Shown here: one piece after another, positions 26,228 through 35,163 of the stretch
How the letters are laid out: each line of letters opens with the position of its first letter
Position numbering within the stretch: the first letter of the stretch is position 1
Assembly (NCBI RefSeq): GCF_000178475.1
Contig: NZ_ADNY01000049.1
Location: forward strand, 1 to 37,412
DNA: 37,412 nt
Source of the DNA: Lactobacillus amylolyticus DSM 11664
Lineage (GTDB): Bacteria > Bacillota > Bacilli > Lactobacillales > Lactobacillaceae
Reading direction: 5' to 3'
Made by a program: the position numbers and the translations under genes
The notes under the pieces: model-generated
The model's database searches: none
What the model was told of the DNA's origin: nothing
What the model saw: the letters and a program-made list of their open reading frames with translations, nothing else

Positions 26228-27640
26228 ATGACAACAAAAATCGAACGTTCTTCATGTACTTCCATCTTAATCGGTAAAAATGCATCCCTATCTGGCAGCG
26301 TTATTATTGGACGCAACGAAGATGCTAAAACTGCTTGGCCTAAGCACTTGGCTTTTAATCAGCACGAAACAGGATTAAAAAACAATATCTTCAAATCTAA
26401 GGATAACAAATTCGAAATTAAATTACCTAATGAAAAATACTCATATTCATCAACGCCTGAATGGACAGACAAATATGGCGTTTTTGAAGAAGATGGCATC
26501 AACGAATACCATGTGGCAATGAGCGCAACCGAAAGTGCTTATGCCAATAGCCGCGTTTTAGCCGTTGATCCTTTTGATGAAGAAAAAGGAATTTTGGAAG
26601 AAGCAATGGTTACCGTTGTCTTGCCATATATCAAAAGCGCACGTGAAGGCGTAAAGCGTCTGGGCGAAATCGTTGAAAAACATGGCGCCGCCGAAGCTGA
26701 CGGAATTTTATTCGGCGATCGCGATGAGGCCTGGTACATGGAAATCGGTTCCGGCCACCATTGGGTTGCTCAAAGAATTCCCGATGATTCTTACACGGTT
26801 GTCGCCAACCAGTTGGCAATTCAGGAGATCAATTTCTTCAGTGACGACTTTATGTATTCCAAAAATATTAAGAAATTTGTTGCTGAAAATCACTTATGGC
26901 CAGAAGATGTTCCTTTCAATTTTAGAGAAATTTTTGGAACCCACGACGACAGCGACTTGCATTACAACACGCCAAGAGTATGGATTGGTCAAAAGCTTTT
27001 GACCCCATCGGTTAAGCAAGAGCCGCAAAGTTTTGACTTGCCTTTTATCAGAAAACCGGACAAGCCAATTTCTATTCAAGACGCACAAGCTGTTTTAAGC
27101 AATCATTATCAAAACACGCCTTATGATTTGACCAATCCTAAGAACAAAGACAACGCTACTTTCCGTCCTATATCAGTTGCTACAACGCAAGAGTCGCATT
27201 TGCTGGAATTAAACGGCGATAAAATGGTGCACTGGCTTGCCATGGGTGTAGCTGCACAAAGCGTTTACGTTCCATTCTACCCGCAAGGCACCAAGGTTCC
27301 TAGTTCATATAAATATGGCAAAGAAACCTACACGACGAATTCTGCCTATTGGGTCTTTAAGCTTGCCAGCATCCTGGTTGACCGCGACTGGAGCAAGTAT
27401 GGAACGGCATTGGGCAACGCGCAGACTGAGGCACGTGATCAAGTAATGCGAATTCGCGCGCAATATGATCAAAAACTAGCAAAGGAAAAAGCTCAGGATA
27501 AACGTATCAACTTAATTAATAAAGCTAACGAAAAGATGGCCAAAACGGCAACAGACATCTTCAGAAAATTATCAGCCAAATTGATTACTGAACAAACTGG
27601 CGATTCACCACTGCGCTTTAAAATGGATCCTAACTTATAA
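26228..27640 (+). CDS. pepD: C69-family dipeptidase (PepD type)
   Basis: A 470-residue N-terminal nucleophile hydrolase. The likely nucleophile is Cys10 in SSCTSILIGK, which would have to become the N terminus by removal of the first nine residues; the SVIIGRNED motif follows, as in Lactobacillus helveticus PepDA. It cleaves a range of dipeptides in the cytosol. The length fits the family. A helical, Lys-rich tail (about 400-450) closes the protein. Start ATG with AGAGTG. Its stop is directly followed in frame by debris of a broken gene. Confidence 0.93.
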   Translation: MTTKIERSSCTSILIGKNASLSGSVIIGRNEDAKTAWPKHLAFNQHETGLKNNIFKSKDNKFEIKLPNEKYSYSSTPEWTDKYGVFEEDGINEYHVAMSATESAYANSRVLAVDPFDEEKGILEEAMVTVVLPYIKSAREGVKRLGEIVEKHGAAEADGILFGDRDEAWYMEIGSGHHWVAQRIPDDSYTVVANQLAIQEINFFSDDFMYSKNIKKFVAENHLWPEDVPFNFREIFGTHDDSDLHYNTPRVWIGQKLLTPSVKQEPQSFDLPFIRKPDKPISIQDAQAVLSNHYQNTPYDLTNPKNKDNATFRPISVATTQESHLLELNGDKMVHWLAMGVAAQSVYVPFYPQGTKVPSSYKYGKETYTTNSAYWVFKLASILVDRDWSKYGTALGNAQTEARDQVMRIRAQYDQKLAKEKAQDKRINLINKANEKMAKTATDIFRKLSAKLITEQTGDSPLRFKMDPNL

Positions 27641-28356
27641 GCAGTGATGGATTTGGCTGAGGACGAACAACAGCTTATTTCTAAGTTGTTAACTGATGTT
27701 GGAAAGACAATAATAATATTATTACTGATCCTGTTAGATTTTTAATTCAAATCCATCTTGATCATATTAATAATAAAGCTCAGGAATTAAACATCATTGA
27801 AGATAGGCATACTTTGTTTGTAATGCACAATAAGGCCAATTCTGATTATGATAGTTTGCTTTTCTTACTACTGATTTAAGCACGAAGGCATGGAAATCAG
27901 TGGCCTTGAATAATACTGATAAATTTGTCCAGTCCGCAAACAGTGAATCTTATAAGCTATTTTTGTCGTTTGTTAATGCGAAAAATAATGACGTACTGAA
28001 GAACATCTCTTTTGGTCAATGGAACAAATTAATTGAAAATCAATCACTTTCACTTTCAATGTCATCTTATAACACTTAATGATGACAAGTTGGAAAGAAT
28101 ATCAATGAGTAACGGTGAAGTTGAAACTAATGAGTTAGAATTTGATAATTCTGAAAGTAAAATTGACGAAAAAGAAATGCTATTGGAATCAATATCAAAT
28201 AAACTTGATAACTTAACTCAAAAGCTTGAAATTGAAGAAAATACAAGTGAAGACGATGATGATAATGATTTAAGCTTTTGGCGTGGTACAGGTGATTTGG
28301 ACTCACAAACATATAGAGATAGCATGATCTCTGAACTTGAAAATGCAAAAAATTAA
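27641..28356 (+). pseudogene. Frameshifted remnant of an unidentified gene
   Basis: Coding-like sequence runs on in three frames: 27641-27745 (continuing the pepD frame after its stop), about 27706-27879, 27867-28079, and about 28050-28356. Joined, the pieces read as one soluble protein of about 235 residues, first with mixed hydrophobic helices (DPVRFLIQIHLDHINNKAQE, FVMHNKANSDYDSLLF, KNISFGQWNKLIENQS), then a very acidic, coiled-coil-like end with DDDDND and FWRGTGDLDSQTYRD. At least three frameshifts are needed. The last piece has an ATG at 28105 with GGAAAG, so an 83-residue acidic protein may still be made. I recognise no family, and AT content is higher than in neighbours. Confidence 0.7.
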
Positions 28357-28391
28357 TAATAACCTAATCAAATTTTTTAGATTGTTAAATT

Positions 28392-28446
28392 AAAAAGGTT
28401 GATAATCAACATTTTTTAGATGCTGATAAATCAACCTTTTTCTTTT
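28392..28446 (+). terminator. Terminator-like hairpin after the broken gene
   Basis: AAAAAGGTTGAT (28392-28403) pairs with ATCAACCTTTTT (28430-28441), followed by CTTTTTG. The 26-base loop is long for a simple terminator and holds a smaller repeat (AATCAAC), so a compound structure is possible. Confidence 0.65.
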
Positions 28447-28513
28447 TGAAATATAAAAACGATTAAAATAAATCCGGTTTTTCATATGCACAAATACAGA
28501 TTAACATACAAAT

Positions 28514-28527
28514 TGTTAGCGGTAACA
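28514..28527 (+). promoter_or_regulatory. Catabolite-responsive element (cre) 1 of pulA
   Basis: TGTTAGCGGTAACA matches 13 of 14 positions of the CcpA consensus TGWAANCGNTNWCA. It lies 76 bases before the pulA start. LacI-family regulators other than CcpA bind similar sites. Confidence 0.65.
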
Positions 28528-28547
28528 TACACATTCGCTATTGTTGA

Positions 28548-28561
28548 TGAAAGCGCTTTAA
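28548..28561 (+). promoter_or_regulatory. Catabolite-responsive element (cre) 2 of pulA
   Basis: TGAAAGCGCTTTAA also matches 13 of 14 positions and has a perfect AAAGCGCTTT centre. It directly abuts a TATACA -10-like box (28562-28567), where binding should block RNA polymerase. Confidence 0.65.
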
Positions 28562-28602
28562 TATACACTTATTCCGGAATATTCAAACAGGAGGAAACTA
28601 TA

Positions 28603-31600
28603 ATGAATAAAAATAAAAACCGTTACAGTGGAAGTAAATGCGTATTTGTTTGTGCATCAGCCATTTTGAGCCTTTGGCTTGGTGCAACTTGGACTAACAA
28701 TGTTAAAGCCGCTGAAGTTGACGCAAATCAAGCAGCAAACAACACCGAACAAACACAGCAAATACAACATCCTGCAACGGCTAATAACCAAGATAAAACA
28801 AAAGATGCAGGTAATCAAGCTACACCTACTGCAGCTGAGCAAAATAATGCGCAACCAGCAGCAAATGCAGAAAGTAGTGCTTCAGCTCCTGCAACACCTC
28901 AATCTGATACAGAAACGGTAAAGGACACAACTAAAGTTGTTATTCACTATCAAGGTGATGGTACTAAATGGGTACCTTATGTATGGGGCAAGAATCCAAG
29001 CAGTACTGGTGTTCAATATAAGTGGGACGGCAAGGATGATTATGGTTATTATGCCAACATTACACTCGATAATGATGAACAAGAAGTAGGAGTTTTGATT
29101 AAAGGTACAGACTCCTGGGATAAAGATGGTACAGGTGCCGACCGTTCATTGACTGTTGACGATAATGGTAAGGCTGAAGTTTGGTACAAAGCAGGTTCTG
29201 ATGCTAGTCAGGATGTAACTCCAAGCTATAATTCAGCTAAAATAAAAGTTCATTATCATGGTAATCCTGATGCAACAAGTCTTAATTACTGGACTGATAC
29301 TGATCAAAGTAAAAAGACGGTCTCATTATCAAAGGAAGACGATGATGATGAAATTGGTAGCTTTGACTTGTCAGGCCAAACATTTAGCAAGATTTATGTT
29401 TCACCAATTGGTAGTGATACTGAGACTAGAGAATTTACTCCGCTTCCAGGCGATGGAACTACTGATATTTATTTAGTAAATAAAGATACAACGGCTTACT
29501 ACACACCAAGCTTTGCTTTAGCACCAGAAAGCTTAGCTTCAGCTTCAATGGAATCAAGCAATATAGTAGATATAAAGACTGCTAAAAAGATGACTGCAAA
29601 GGAAGCTGAAGCCATCTTAAAAATGAACAATAACGAAGTTGTTGATGTATCCGCAGTTGACGCTGATCAAGATGGCAAGAGTAAAGAATTTAAGATTACC
29701 ACAGCCAAAGATCTTGATATTTTAACTAATAATCAAATTGGAATTTACAACAACTTTAAGTATATCGATATTGGCAAATACGTCAGATCCGATGCATTCG
29801 ATGCCAAATATTACTATGGCGGCGATGATTTAGGTGCAACTTACACTCAAGAACAAACCCAATTTAAACTTTGGGCACCAACAGCTAATAATGTTGCTTT
29901 GAACTTATATAACTCATTGGATAATGCCTCACCTGCAACTAAGACATTGGCCATGATTCGTGGTGATAAGGGTGTTTGGTCAGCAACTGTTCCAGGTGAT
30001 TACAAGAATTGGGCATATGATTACAGCTTAACCTTCGGTGATGGTAGCAAGACTGAAAGTAATGATCCATACTCAAAGGCAGTAACCATCAATGGTGTTC
30101 GTTCAGTTATTGAAGATTATGATGCAATTAAACCAGATGACTTTAATAGAATGCCTCCATTCTCAAGCCCAACTGATGCAATTATCTATGAAACCAGCAT
30201 TCGTGACTTTACGAGTGATCCAAACTCAGGTATTAAATATGACGGTAAATATTTAGGCATGATTGAATCAGGCGTAACTCCTGATGGCCAGGTCACTGGT
30301 TTGGATTACTTGAAGTCATTAGGCATTACTCATGTTCAAATTATGCCAATGTTTGACTTCGCAAGTATTGATGAAACTAAGAATGATGGAACTTATAACT
30401 GGGGTTATGATCCTAAGAACTATGATGTTCCAGAAGGAAGTTATTCAAGCAATGCAGCTGATCCAACCACAAGAATCATGGAAATGAAAGAAATGATCAA
30501 CGGTTTGCACAAGGCCGGTATTAGAGTAATCATGGATGTTGTTTTCAACCACGTATACTCACCAAATGACCAAGCCTTGCAAAAGACAGTTCCAGGTTAT
30601 TACTTCGAATACGATGATGATAACAATATGGTAAATGATAGTGGTTGTGGTAATGATACTGCCAGTGAACGCCTGATGATGAGAAAGTATATCTTGGATT
30701 CAGTTAAATACTGGGCTGAAAACTACAACATTGACGGCTTCCGCTTTGATATTATGTCATTGCTTGATACTACTACCATGAATGATATTCGGGCTGAATT
30801 AAATCAGATTGATCCTGGTATGCTTCTTTATGGTGAAGGCTGGGATATGAGAACCACCAATCGTGATATCGGTGCTGGTCAATACAACGCAGATAAAATC
30901 CGTTCAATTGGCTTCTTCAGTGATGATATTAGAAACTCAGTAAGATCTAATGAACCAACTTACGCTCCAGGTTTGGTTATCGGTGATGGAAAAGAACAAA
31001 CGTATGAAGCTGATGCTAAGAAGTTTATTGCCAGCTACTTGGGTGGTAAGGACTTAGCAATTCCTGGTGTTACTTGGCAGATTCACCCATATCAATCACC
31101 AAGTCAAACTATCAACTATGTTGAATGTCACGATGGCCGTACTTTGTATGACTTGTTGAAGTGGGCTTTACCAGGTGAATCTAAAGCTAATATTATTAAG
31201 CGTGATAAATTAGCAACGTCAATGATCATGTTGGCCGAAGGTGTGCCATTCGTTGATAGTGGCCAAGAAGCTTTAAGAACTAAAAAAGGAAACGATAATA
31301 GTTACAATGCTCCAATTTCAGTCAACGAAATTAATTGGGAACGTGTCAAAAAACATCAAGATCTTGTTAACTACTTCAAAGAATTAGTTAATGTACGTAA
31401 GAGTCAACCTGCCTTAAGATTGAACAATTATGATGAAATCGCTAAGACAGTAAAGACAGTCAATGCTGGTGAAGGTGGTATCTTTACTTTCGCTTACAAA
31501 GAAAATGGCAAGACACTTTATGTAGTATTTAATGTTAACGATAGTAATGCTAAATTGAATGATGTTGATTTGTCTAAAGCTGATAAGTTGCTAGACAGCG

Positions 31601-32184
31601 ATGGAAATGTTGTCTTAGGCAAGACTACAACATTGATGCCACTTAGCACGTTGATTGCTGTAGTTCCAGATGAAACTCCAGTAACCCCTATTGATACTGG
31701 TAATACTGGCTCCATCACTAATACTGGTTCAGCTGATTCATCACAAATTCAAAGCAATGGTGATACTGATAAGCTTTTATCAGCTCTTGATATTGTCTTA
31801 ACTCATAATGCTTATATCTATCAAAATGATGGAATTACTACTCTTAAAGAAAATGGTAAGAACATTGTCCTTAAATTGGGTAAAACTATTCATGCTATGA
31901 ACAATGGTCAAATCTTTACCTTCAACGGTAAGAAATTCTACCAAATTGGAGAAAATAAATACGTCAAAGTTAACAATACTTTGAAACGCAAAGTTTTGAT
32001 CCATAACGCTTTTGTTTACACAAAGAGTGGTAAGGCCATTAAGAAAGGCTACAAGCATATTATTCTGAAGAAGGGCACAATCTTGACACTGGATAATGAT
32101 AAGATTGTTACTATCAAAGGTAAAAAGTTCTATCGCATTGGTAACAATAAATATGTCAAAGTTGCTAATGTTAAAAAGGATTAA
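28603..32184 (+). CDS. pulA: Secreted, S-layer-associated pullulanase (GH13)
   Basis: A 1193-residue debranching enzyme that cuts alpha-1,6 bonds in pullulan, starch and glycogen at the cell surface. A signal peptide (about 1-36, NNVKAA) is followed by a Gln/Asn/Ala spacer, two CBM41-like starch-binding domains (about 112-205, 214-305), a CBM48-like domain (about 416-505), and the GH13 barrel with the pullulanase motif YNWGYDP (598-604). DVVFNHV starts at 645; the nucleophile is Asp716 (GFRFD), the acid/base Glu745 (YGEGWD), the third acid Asp844 (VECHDG). The C-terminal 130 residues (from about 1062) are two SLAP repeats that anchor to the S-layer. The start follows CAGGAGG; an upstream in-frame ATG (28486) has no ribosome site. 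Two cre boxes imply glucose repression. Confidence 0.96.
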   Translation: MNKNKNRYSGSKCVFVCASAILSLWLGATWTNNVKAAEVDANQAANNTEQTQQIQHPATANNQDKTKDAGNQATPTAAEQNNAQPAANAESSASAPATPQSDTETVKDTTKVVIHYQGDGTKWVPYVWGKNPSSTGVQYKWDGKDDYGYYANITLDNDEQEVGVLIKGTDSWDKDGTGADRSLTVDDNGKAEVWYKAGSDASQDVTPSYNSAKIKVHYHGNPDATSLNYWTDTDQSKKTVSLSKEDDDDEIGSFDLSGQTFSKIYVSPIGSDTETREFTPLPGDGTTDIYLVNKDTTAYYTPSFALAPESLASASMESSNIVDIKTAKKMTAKEAEAILKMNNNEVVDVSAVDADQDGKSKEFKITTAKDLDILTNNQIGIYNNFKYIDIGKYVRSDAFDAKYYYGGDDLGATYTQEQTQFKLWAPTANNVALNLYNSLDNASPATKTLAMIRGDKGVWSATVPGDYKNWAYDYSLTFGDGSKTESNDPYSKAVTINGVRSVIEDYDAIKPDDFNRMPPFSSPTDAIIYETSIRDFTSDPNSGIKYDGKYLGMIESGVTPDGQVTGLDYLKSLGITHVQIMPMFDFASIDETKNDGTYNWGYDPKNYDVPEGSYSSNAADPTTRIMEMKEMINGLHKAGIRVIMDVVFNHVYSPNDQALQKTVPGYYFEYDDDNNMVNDSGCGNDTASERLMMRKYILDSVKYWAENYNIDGFRFDIMSLLDTTTMNDIRAELNQIDPGMLLYGEGWDMRTTNRDIGAGQYNADKIRSIGFFSDDIRNSVRSNEPTYAPGLVIGDGKEQTYEADAKKFIASYLGGKDLAIPGVTWQIHPYQSPSQTINYVECHDGRTLYDLLKWALPGESKANIIKRDKLATSMIMLAEGVPFVDSGQEALRTKKGNDNSYNAPISVNEINWERVKKHQDLVNYFKELVNVRKSQPALRLNNYDEIAKTVKTVNAGEGGIFTFAYKENGKTLYVVFNVNDSNAKLNDVDLSKADKLLDSDGNVVLGKTTTLMPLSTLIAVVPDETPVTPIDTGNTGSITNTGSADSSQIQSNGDTDKLLSALDIVLTHNAYIYQNDGITTLKENGKNIVLKLGKTIHAMNNGQIFTFNGKKFYQIGENKYVKVNNTLKRKVLIHNAFVYTKSGKAIKKGYKHIILKKGTILTLDNDKIVTIKGKKFYRIGNNKYVKVANVKKD

Positions 32185-32310
32185 TTGCTATTCATAATCT
32201 TTTCTCCACATAATTACAAAGCTCTGAATCTAATTAACCATTTACTTAATACTTAAAATTATTTTGGAACAAAAGTGTCTGGAAAAACTAACTGATTTCC
32301 GGGCATATTC

Positions 32311-32348
32311 AAAAAATCGAAATTGCTTTTTAGCAGTTTCGATTTTTT
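32311..32348. terminator. Hairpin inside the left end of the IS
   Basis: Stem AAAAAATCGAAATTGCT (32311-32327) with AGCAGTTTCGATTTTTT (32332-32348), one G-T pair, 4-nt loop. T runs allow either direction. It lies 127 bases after the pulA stop, and no other terminator is seen between. Confidence 0.85.
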
Positions 32349-32386
32349 CTTTTCTCTATTTTTATCCGATTATTAAAAAAGCCCAT

Positions 32387-33269
32387 TTATTGAGCTCTTC
32401 TTTGCCAGTATTTGCTTAAGTTCATGGTCATAAACATCAATCCCTACATCTGTTGCCGCTTTATTTTTGCCTCACAGATGAGTTCGACGTATGCCAAAAC
32501 AGTTCTTCATGTGCCCGAAGATTGGCTCTACGTCTGTCTTTCTGCAGCCGTAGATTCGTCTGCCTTCTTCGCTTTGAAGAGCTTTCTTTGCTTTTTCTTT
32601 TAAATACTTCTTGCCAGTCAGTGTAGCAGTCATCGCATTGAATAATTATACTCGCTGCCTGAATATTGTAGTCTGGCTTGAGCTGGCCGTTTTTCATGTG
32701 ATCCTCTTTCATATGCATAAAGATAGCGTCATGATCGGTTTTGGAATAACTGTTGCGGCCATCAAAAATCTGCTTGGCTTGTTCATACTTTTGTGCACGA
32801 GGAATATAATCCTTGCGCAGACGATGCAGGCTCTTTCTCAATTTCATCGCTAAGTCTTGCAATTTCTTGCTCGGTTTCTTCTGCCAATATCTCCATGCCG
32901 GTACTGGTTTGAATTTCTTCTTCCCGCATTGCCCGGGCCATATTCTTGGCAATTAATTCATCGTAAAAAGCCATTGCCTAAGTTTTGAGCTTGATTCCGT
33001 CAATAAAAATTGCCTCTTCGCGGATTAATTCTTCTTCTTGAAGCATATTAACAAAGTAAACAAAGCTTTTTTTAATCAACCGATTGGCATGCTCACTTGA
33101 ACGGAAGTTGTTAGTTGTGTGGTAGGAAATGCTTCTTTGTTCGGCTAAAGCCATCAGCTGGAATCGAATCAACGAAATCATTAATGACGTTGACGAGATG
33201 ATTTTTAGGAATGGAAAAATCCAAGTTGAGTGTTAAAGCAGTCAGGCCTGTGATATAATTTTGATACAT
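32387..33269 (-). pseudogene. IS1182-family transposase, frameshifted and deleted
   Basis: Pieces in order on the minus strand: MYQNYITGLTALTLNLDF then PKNHLVNVINDFVDSI (start, with AGGTGG upstream); TTNNFRSSEHANRLIKKSF and [53 protein letters not shown] and [14 protein letters not shown]; then in another frame [38 protein letters not shown]. These are the IS1182 landmarks (DDE transposase). Missing are about 60 residues after FVDSI, about 20 after IKLKT and over 100 after IQAA, and there are in-frame stops and frameshifts. It cannot make an active enzyme. Confidence 0.9.
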
Positions 33270-33340
33270 GATTAAGTCCACCTTTTTGTTTTTATTTTGT
33301 GGTGATTTAATAATATCAAGGCTTGGACTGAAAGTACACA

Positions 33341-33378
33341 AAAAATGCGCTAAGAGAGAAATCTCTTAGCGCATTTTT
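33341..33378. terminator. Bidirectional hairpin inside the right end of the IS
   Basis: A perfect 17-bp stem, AAAAATGCGCTAAGAGA (33341-33357) with its complement at 33362-33378 and a GAAA loop. In the IS it would block outside transcription from entering the transposase gene. For the host it is the first terminator after the hrtA-like gene. Confidence 0.9.
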
Positions 33379-33424
33379 GTTTAGGTCAGGGAATTAGTTT
33401 TTCCCAGACACTTTTTATATTCAA

Positions 33425-34099
33425 CTACTTTTTCTTGGTCATTTGTCCGTCCATCATCTCATAAATATGATCCGCATATTTTTCAAGACGAGGATCGTGC
33501 GTAACTAACATGATTGCTTTGTTGCGTTCTTTGGCCAGTTTTTTGAACAGCTTGCCAACTTCTTCTACATTTTGCGTATCCAATGAAGCTGTAGGCTCAT
33601 CTGCCAAAAGAATTTCAGGATTAGCATATAGTGCCCGCGCAATTGCTACTCTTTGCTGCTGACCACCGGATAATTCATTAGGATATTTTTTCACCAATTT
33701 TTCAATTCCTAAATCCTTAAGTAATTTTGCCAGATCATCCTTAGACAGATTGTTTTGCTTTTTGACCTTATCAACCAAAATAAATTGTTCGGCCACGCTC
33801 AAATATGGTACCAAGTTGTAGGCTTGCAAAACAAAGCCGATTTTGTTCAAGCGCAATTTATTGCTTTCCTTGGCTGAAAACTTGGTAATATCTTCGTTAT
33901 TAATTAACACTTGGCCAGAAGTTGGCTTTTGAAGAGAACCAGCAATGGTTAAAAACGTACTTTTACCAGCGCCGGATGGTCCCATAATTAAGACCACTTC
34001 TCCTTTATCAGCTTCAAAGTTGACATCCTTCAAGGCTTCAACTTGAGCGTCGCCTTTACCATAGACTTTTTTTACATCTTTTAATTCAATTACTGCCAT
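33425..34099 (-). CDS. hrtA: ABC transporter ATP-binding protein (HrtA-like)
   Basis: A 224-residue ATPase of the MacB/LolD/HrtA group. Walker A is GPSGAGKST (40-48), the signature LSGGQQQR (143-150), and Walker B is ILLADEPTASLD. It energises the FtsX-type permease encoded 2 bases upstream. With the TetR gene before it, the order is regulator-permease-ATPase, as in hrtRBA of Lactococcus, the heme exporter. The stop lies 10 bases from an IS end, so the native terminator may have been displaced. Heme as substrate is an inference from the operators and the permease; the ATPase alone fits many transporters. Confidence 0.88.
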   Translation of the reverse strand: MAVIELKDVKKVYGKGDAQVEALKDVNFEADKGEVVLIMGPSGAGKSTFLTIAGSLQKPTSGQVLINNEDITKFSAKESNKLRLNKIGFVLQAYNLVPYLSVAEQFILVDKVKKQNNLSKDDLAKLLKDLGIEKLVKKYPNELSGGQQQRVAIARALYANPEILLADEPTASLDTQNVEEVGKLFKKLAKERNKAIMLVTHDPRLEKYADHIYEMMDGQMTKKK

Positions 34100-34101
34100 T
34101 T

Positions 34102-35163
34102 TTATGCTCCAATCGCTTGTGCCGGATCAACTTTCAAAATTGATCTTACTGGAATCAAACTGCCGATAATGCCCATCAAAAGCATGCCGACCGTACCAAC
34201 AACCATGATTGCCGGACTAAAGTTCATTGGAACAGTAGCTGGCAATAAGACTGCCGTCAGCCACATTGCAAGAAGAGCAATGATTACGCCGCTAGCCATC
34301 AAAATAATTGATTGACTGATTGTAGCATTAACCAAAGTCTTTGATGGAATACCTTGTGCACGCATAACTGCGAAGTTGTGCAATTTTTGCATCGTCAAAA
34401 TGTACAAGAAGACTGCTACGATGATTAATGAAATAACGAATAAGAAACCAATCATCAATTCAAAAGTCATGTTTTGAGCTGAATAGCCTGGCAACTTGTT
34501 AATGACAGTCTTAATGTCATATGTCTTCGCATTCTTGTGATTGAACTTATAATTGCTGTTTTGTGAGATGATTGCTGAAGTTTTGACATTAGGCATGGTT
34601 ACCTTTAATTTCTTCCAGGTAGCCATTGAACCATAAACAATTGGGCTAATGTTGATCTTGGCATTTTTAAGAAAGCCAACTATCTTGTATTTCTTCTTCG
34701 AATCATTCAAAGAAATTTTGTCGCCTAATTTATAGCCCTTTTGTTCGAAGGCCTGGTCAACCGTAACTTCATTGTTTTTCTTAGCCTTGCGACCAGAAAC
34801 TACTTCTTGGTCTTTATAAATGAACTGATCCTTATCGATCCCCAAGAATTGTGCAGACATTGACGGACGATTCTTGGCCTTAGCTACAAAAGGCGTTAAG
34901 CCAACGTATGCCTCTTTTTTGCCTACTTTAGCATTTTTAAGATCAGTCTTGGTTAATACCGACTGACTCATGCTAATATTGGAATTTTTATTCAAAACAA
35001 CTTTTTGTGCTTTCCAAGATTCAATCGCCTGGGTATTTTCATCAGCCAATCCTAGAGCCAATGAAGAAAGCATGAAAATTAAGTAGCTGATCAAAAAAAT
35101 CACCAAAATGATCAAGCCGTAACGCATTTTTTCACGCCTTATTTCCTTAAAAGCTAAAAACAT
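34102..35163 (-). CDS. hrtB: FtsX-family ABC permease (HrtB-like)
   Basis: A 353-residue permease with one N-terminal helix (about 15-38), an extracellular domain of about 190 residues, and three C-terminal helices (about 235-257, 283-304, 318-338), the MacB/FtsX topology. The N terminus (FLAFKEIRREKMRYGLIILV) and tail (ILKVDPAQAIGA) match HrtB-like proteins, which expel heme from the membrane. The ATG overlaps the regulator stop (TAATG). Lactobacilli make no heme but meet it in hosts. Substrate is inferred. Confidence 0.85.
   Translation of the reverse strand: MFLAFKEIRREKMRYGLIILVIFLISYLIFMLSSLALGLADENTQAIESWKAQKVVLNKNSNISMSQSVLTKTDLKNAKVGKKEAYVGLTPFVAKAKNRPSMSAQFLGIDKDQFIYKDQEVVSGRKAKKNNEVTVDQAFEQKGYKLGDKISLNDSKKKYKIVGFLKNAKINISPIVYGSMATWKKLKVTMPNVKTSAIISQNSNYKFNHKNAKTYDIKTVINKLPGYSAQNMTFELMIGFLFVISLIIVAVFLYILTMQKLHNFAVMRAQGIPSKTLVNATISQSIILMASGVIIALLAMWLTAVLLPATVPMNFSPAIMVVGTVGMLLMGIIGSLIPVRSILKVDPAQAIGA

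Larger units (their letters stand above)
32271..33415 (-). mobile_element. Deleted IS1182-family element
   Basis: Bounded by inverted ends: AAAAGTGTCTGG at 32271-32282, then AAAAACTAA, and, on the other strand, the same 12-mer at 33404-33415, then one extra G and AAAAACTAA. The length is about 1.1 kb; intact members are about 1.6 kb or more. It carries one broken transposase gene and strong hairpins just inside each end. It lies between convergent pulA and the hrtA-like gene, 10 bases after the stop of the latter. No target duplication is visible. Confidence 0.88.

Noticed and set aside
27641..28356. Broken gene considered as a defence or toxin-antitoxin system
   Set aside because: No motif of a nuclease, toxin, antitoxin or NTPase is visible; the sequence supports only an unidentified remnant.
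28486..28602. Extended N terminus of the pullulanase from an upstream ATG
   Set aside because: No ribosome site there; the stretch contains the cre boxes and promoter, and the inner ATG follows CAGGAGG and starts a normal signal peptide.
33341..33378. Perfect palindrome considered as a CRISPR repeat or small RNA
   Set aside because: A single copy inside the IS end, with T/A runs on both sides, is best explained as a terminator.
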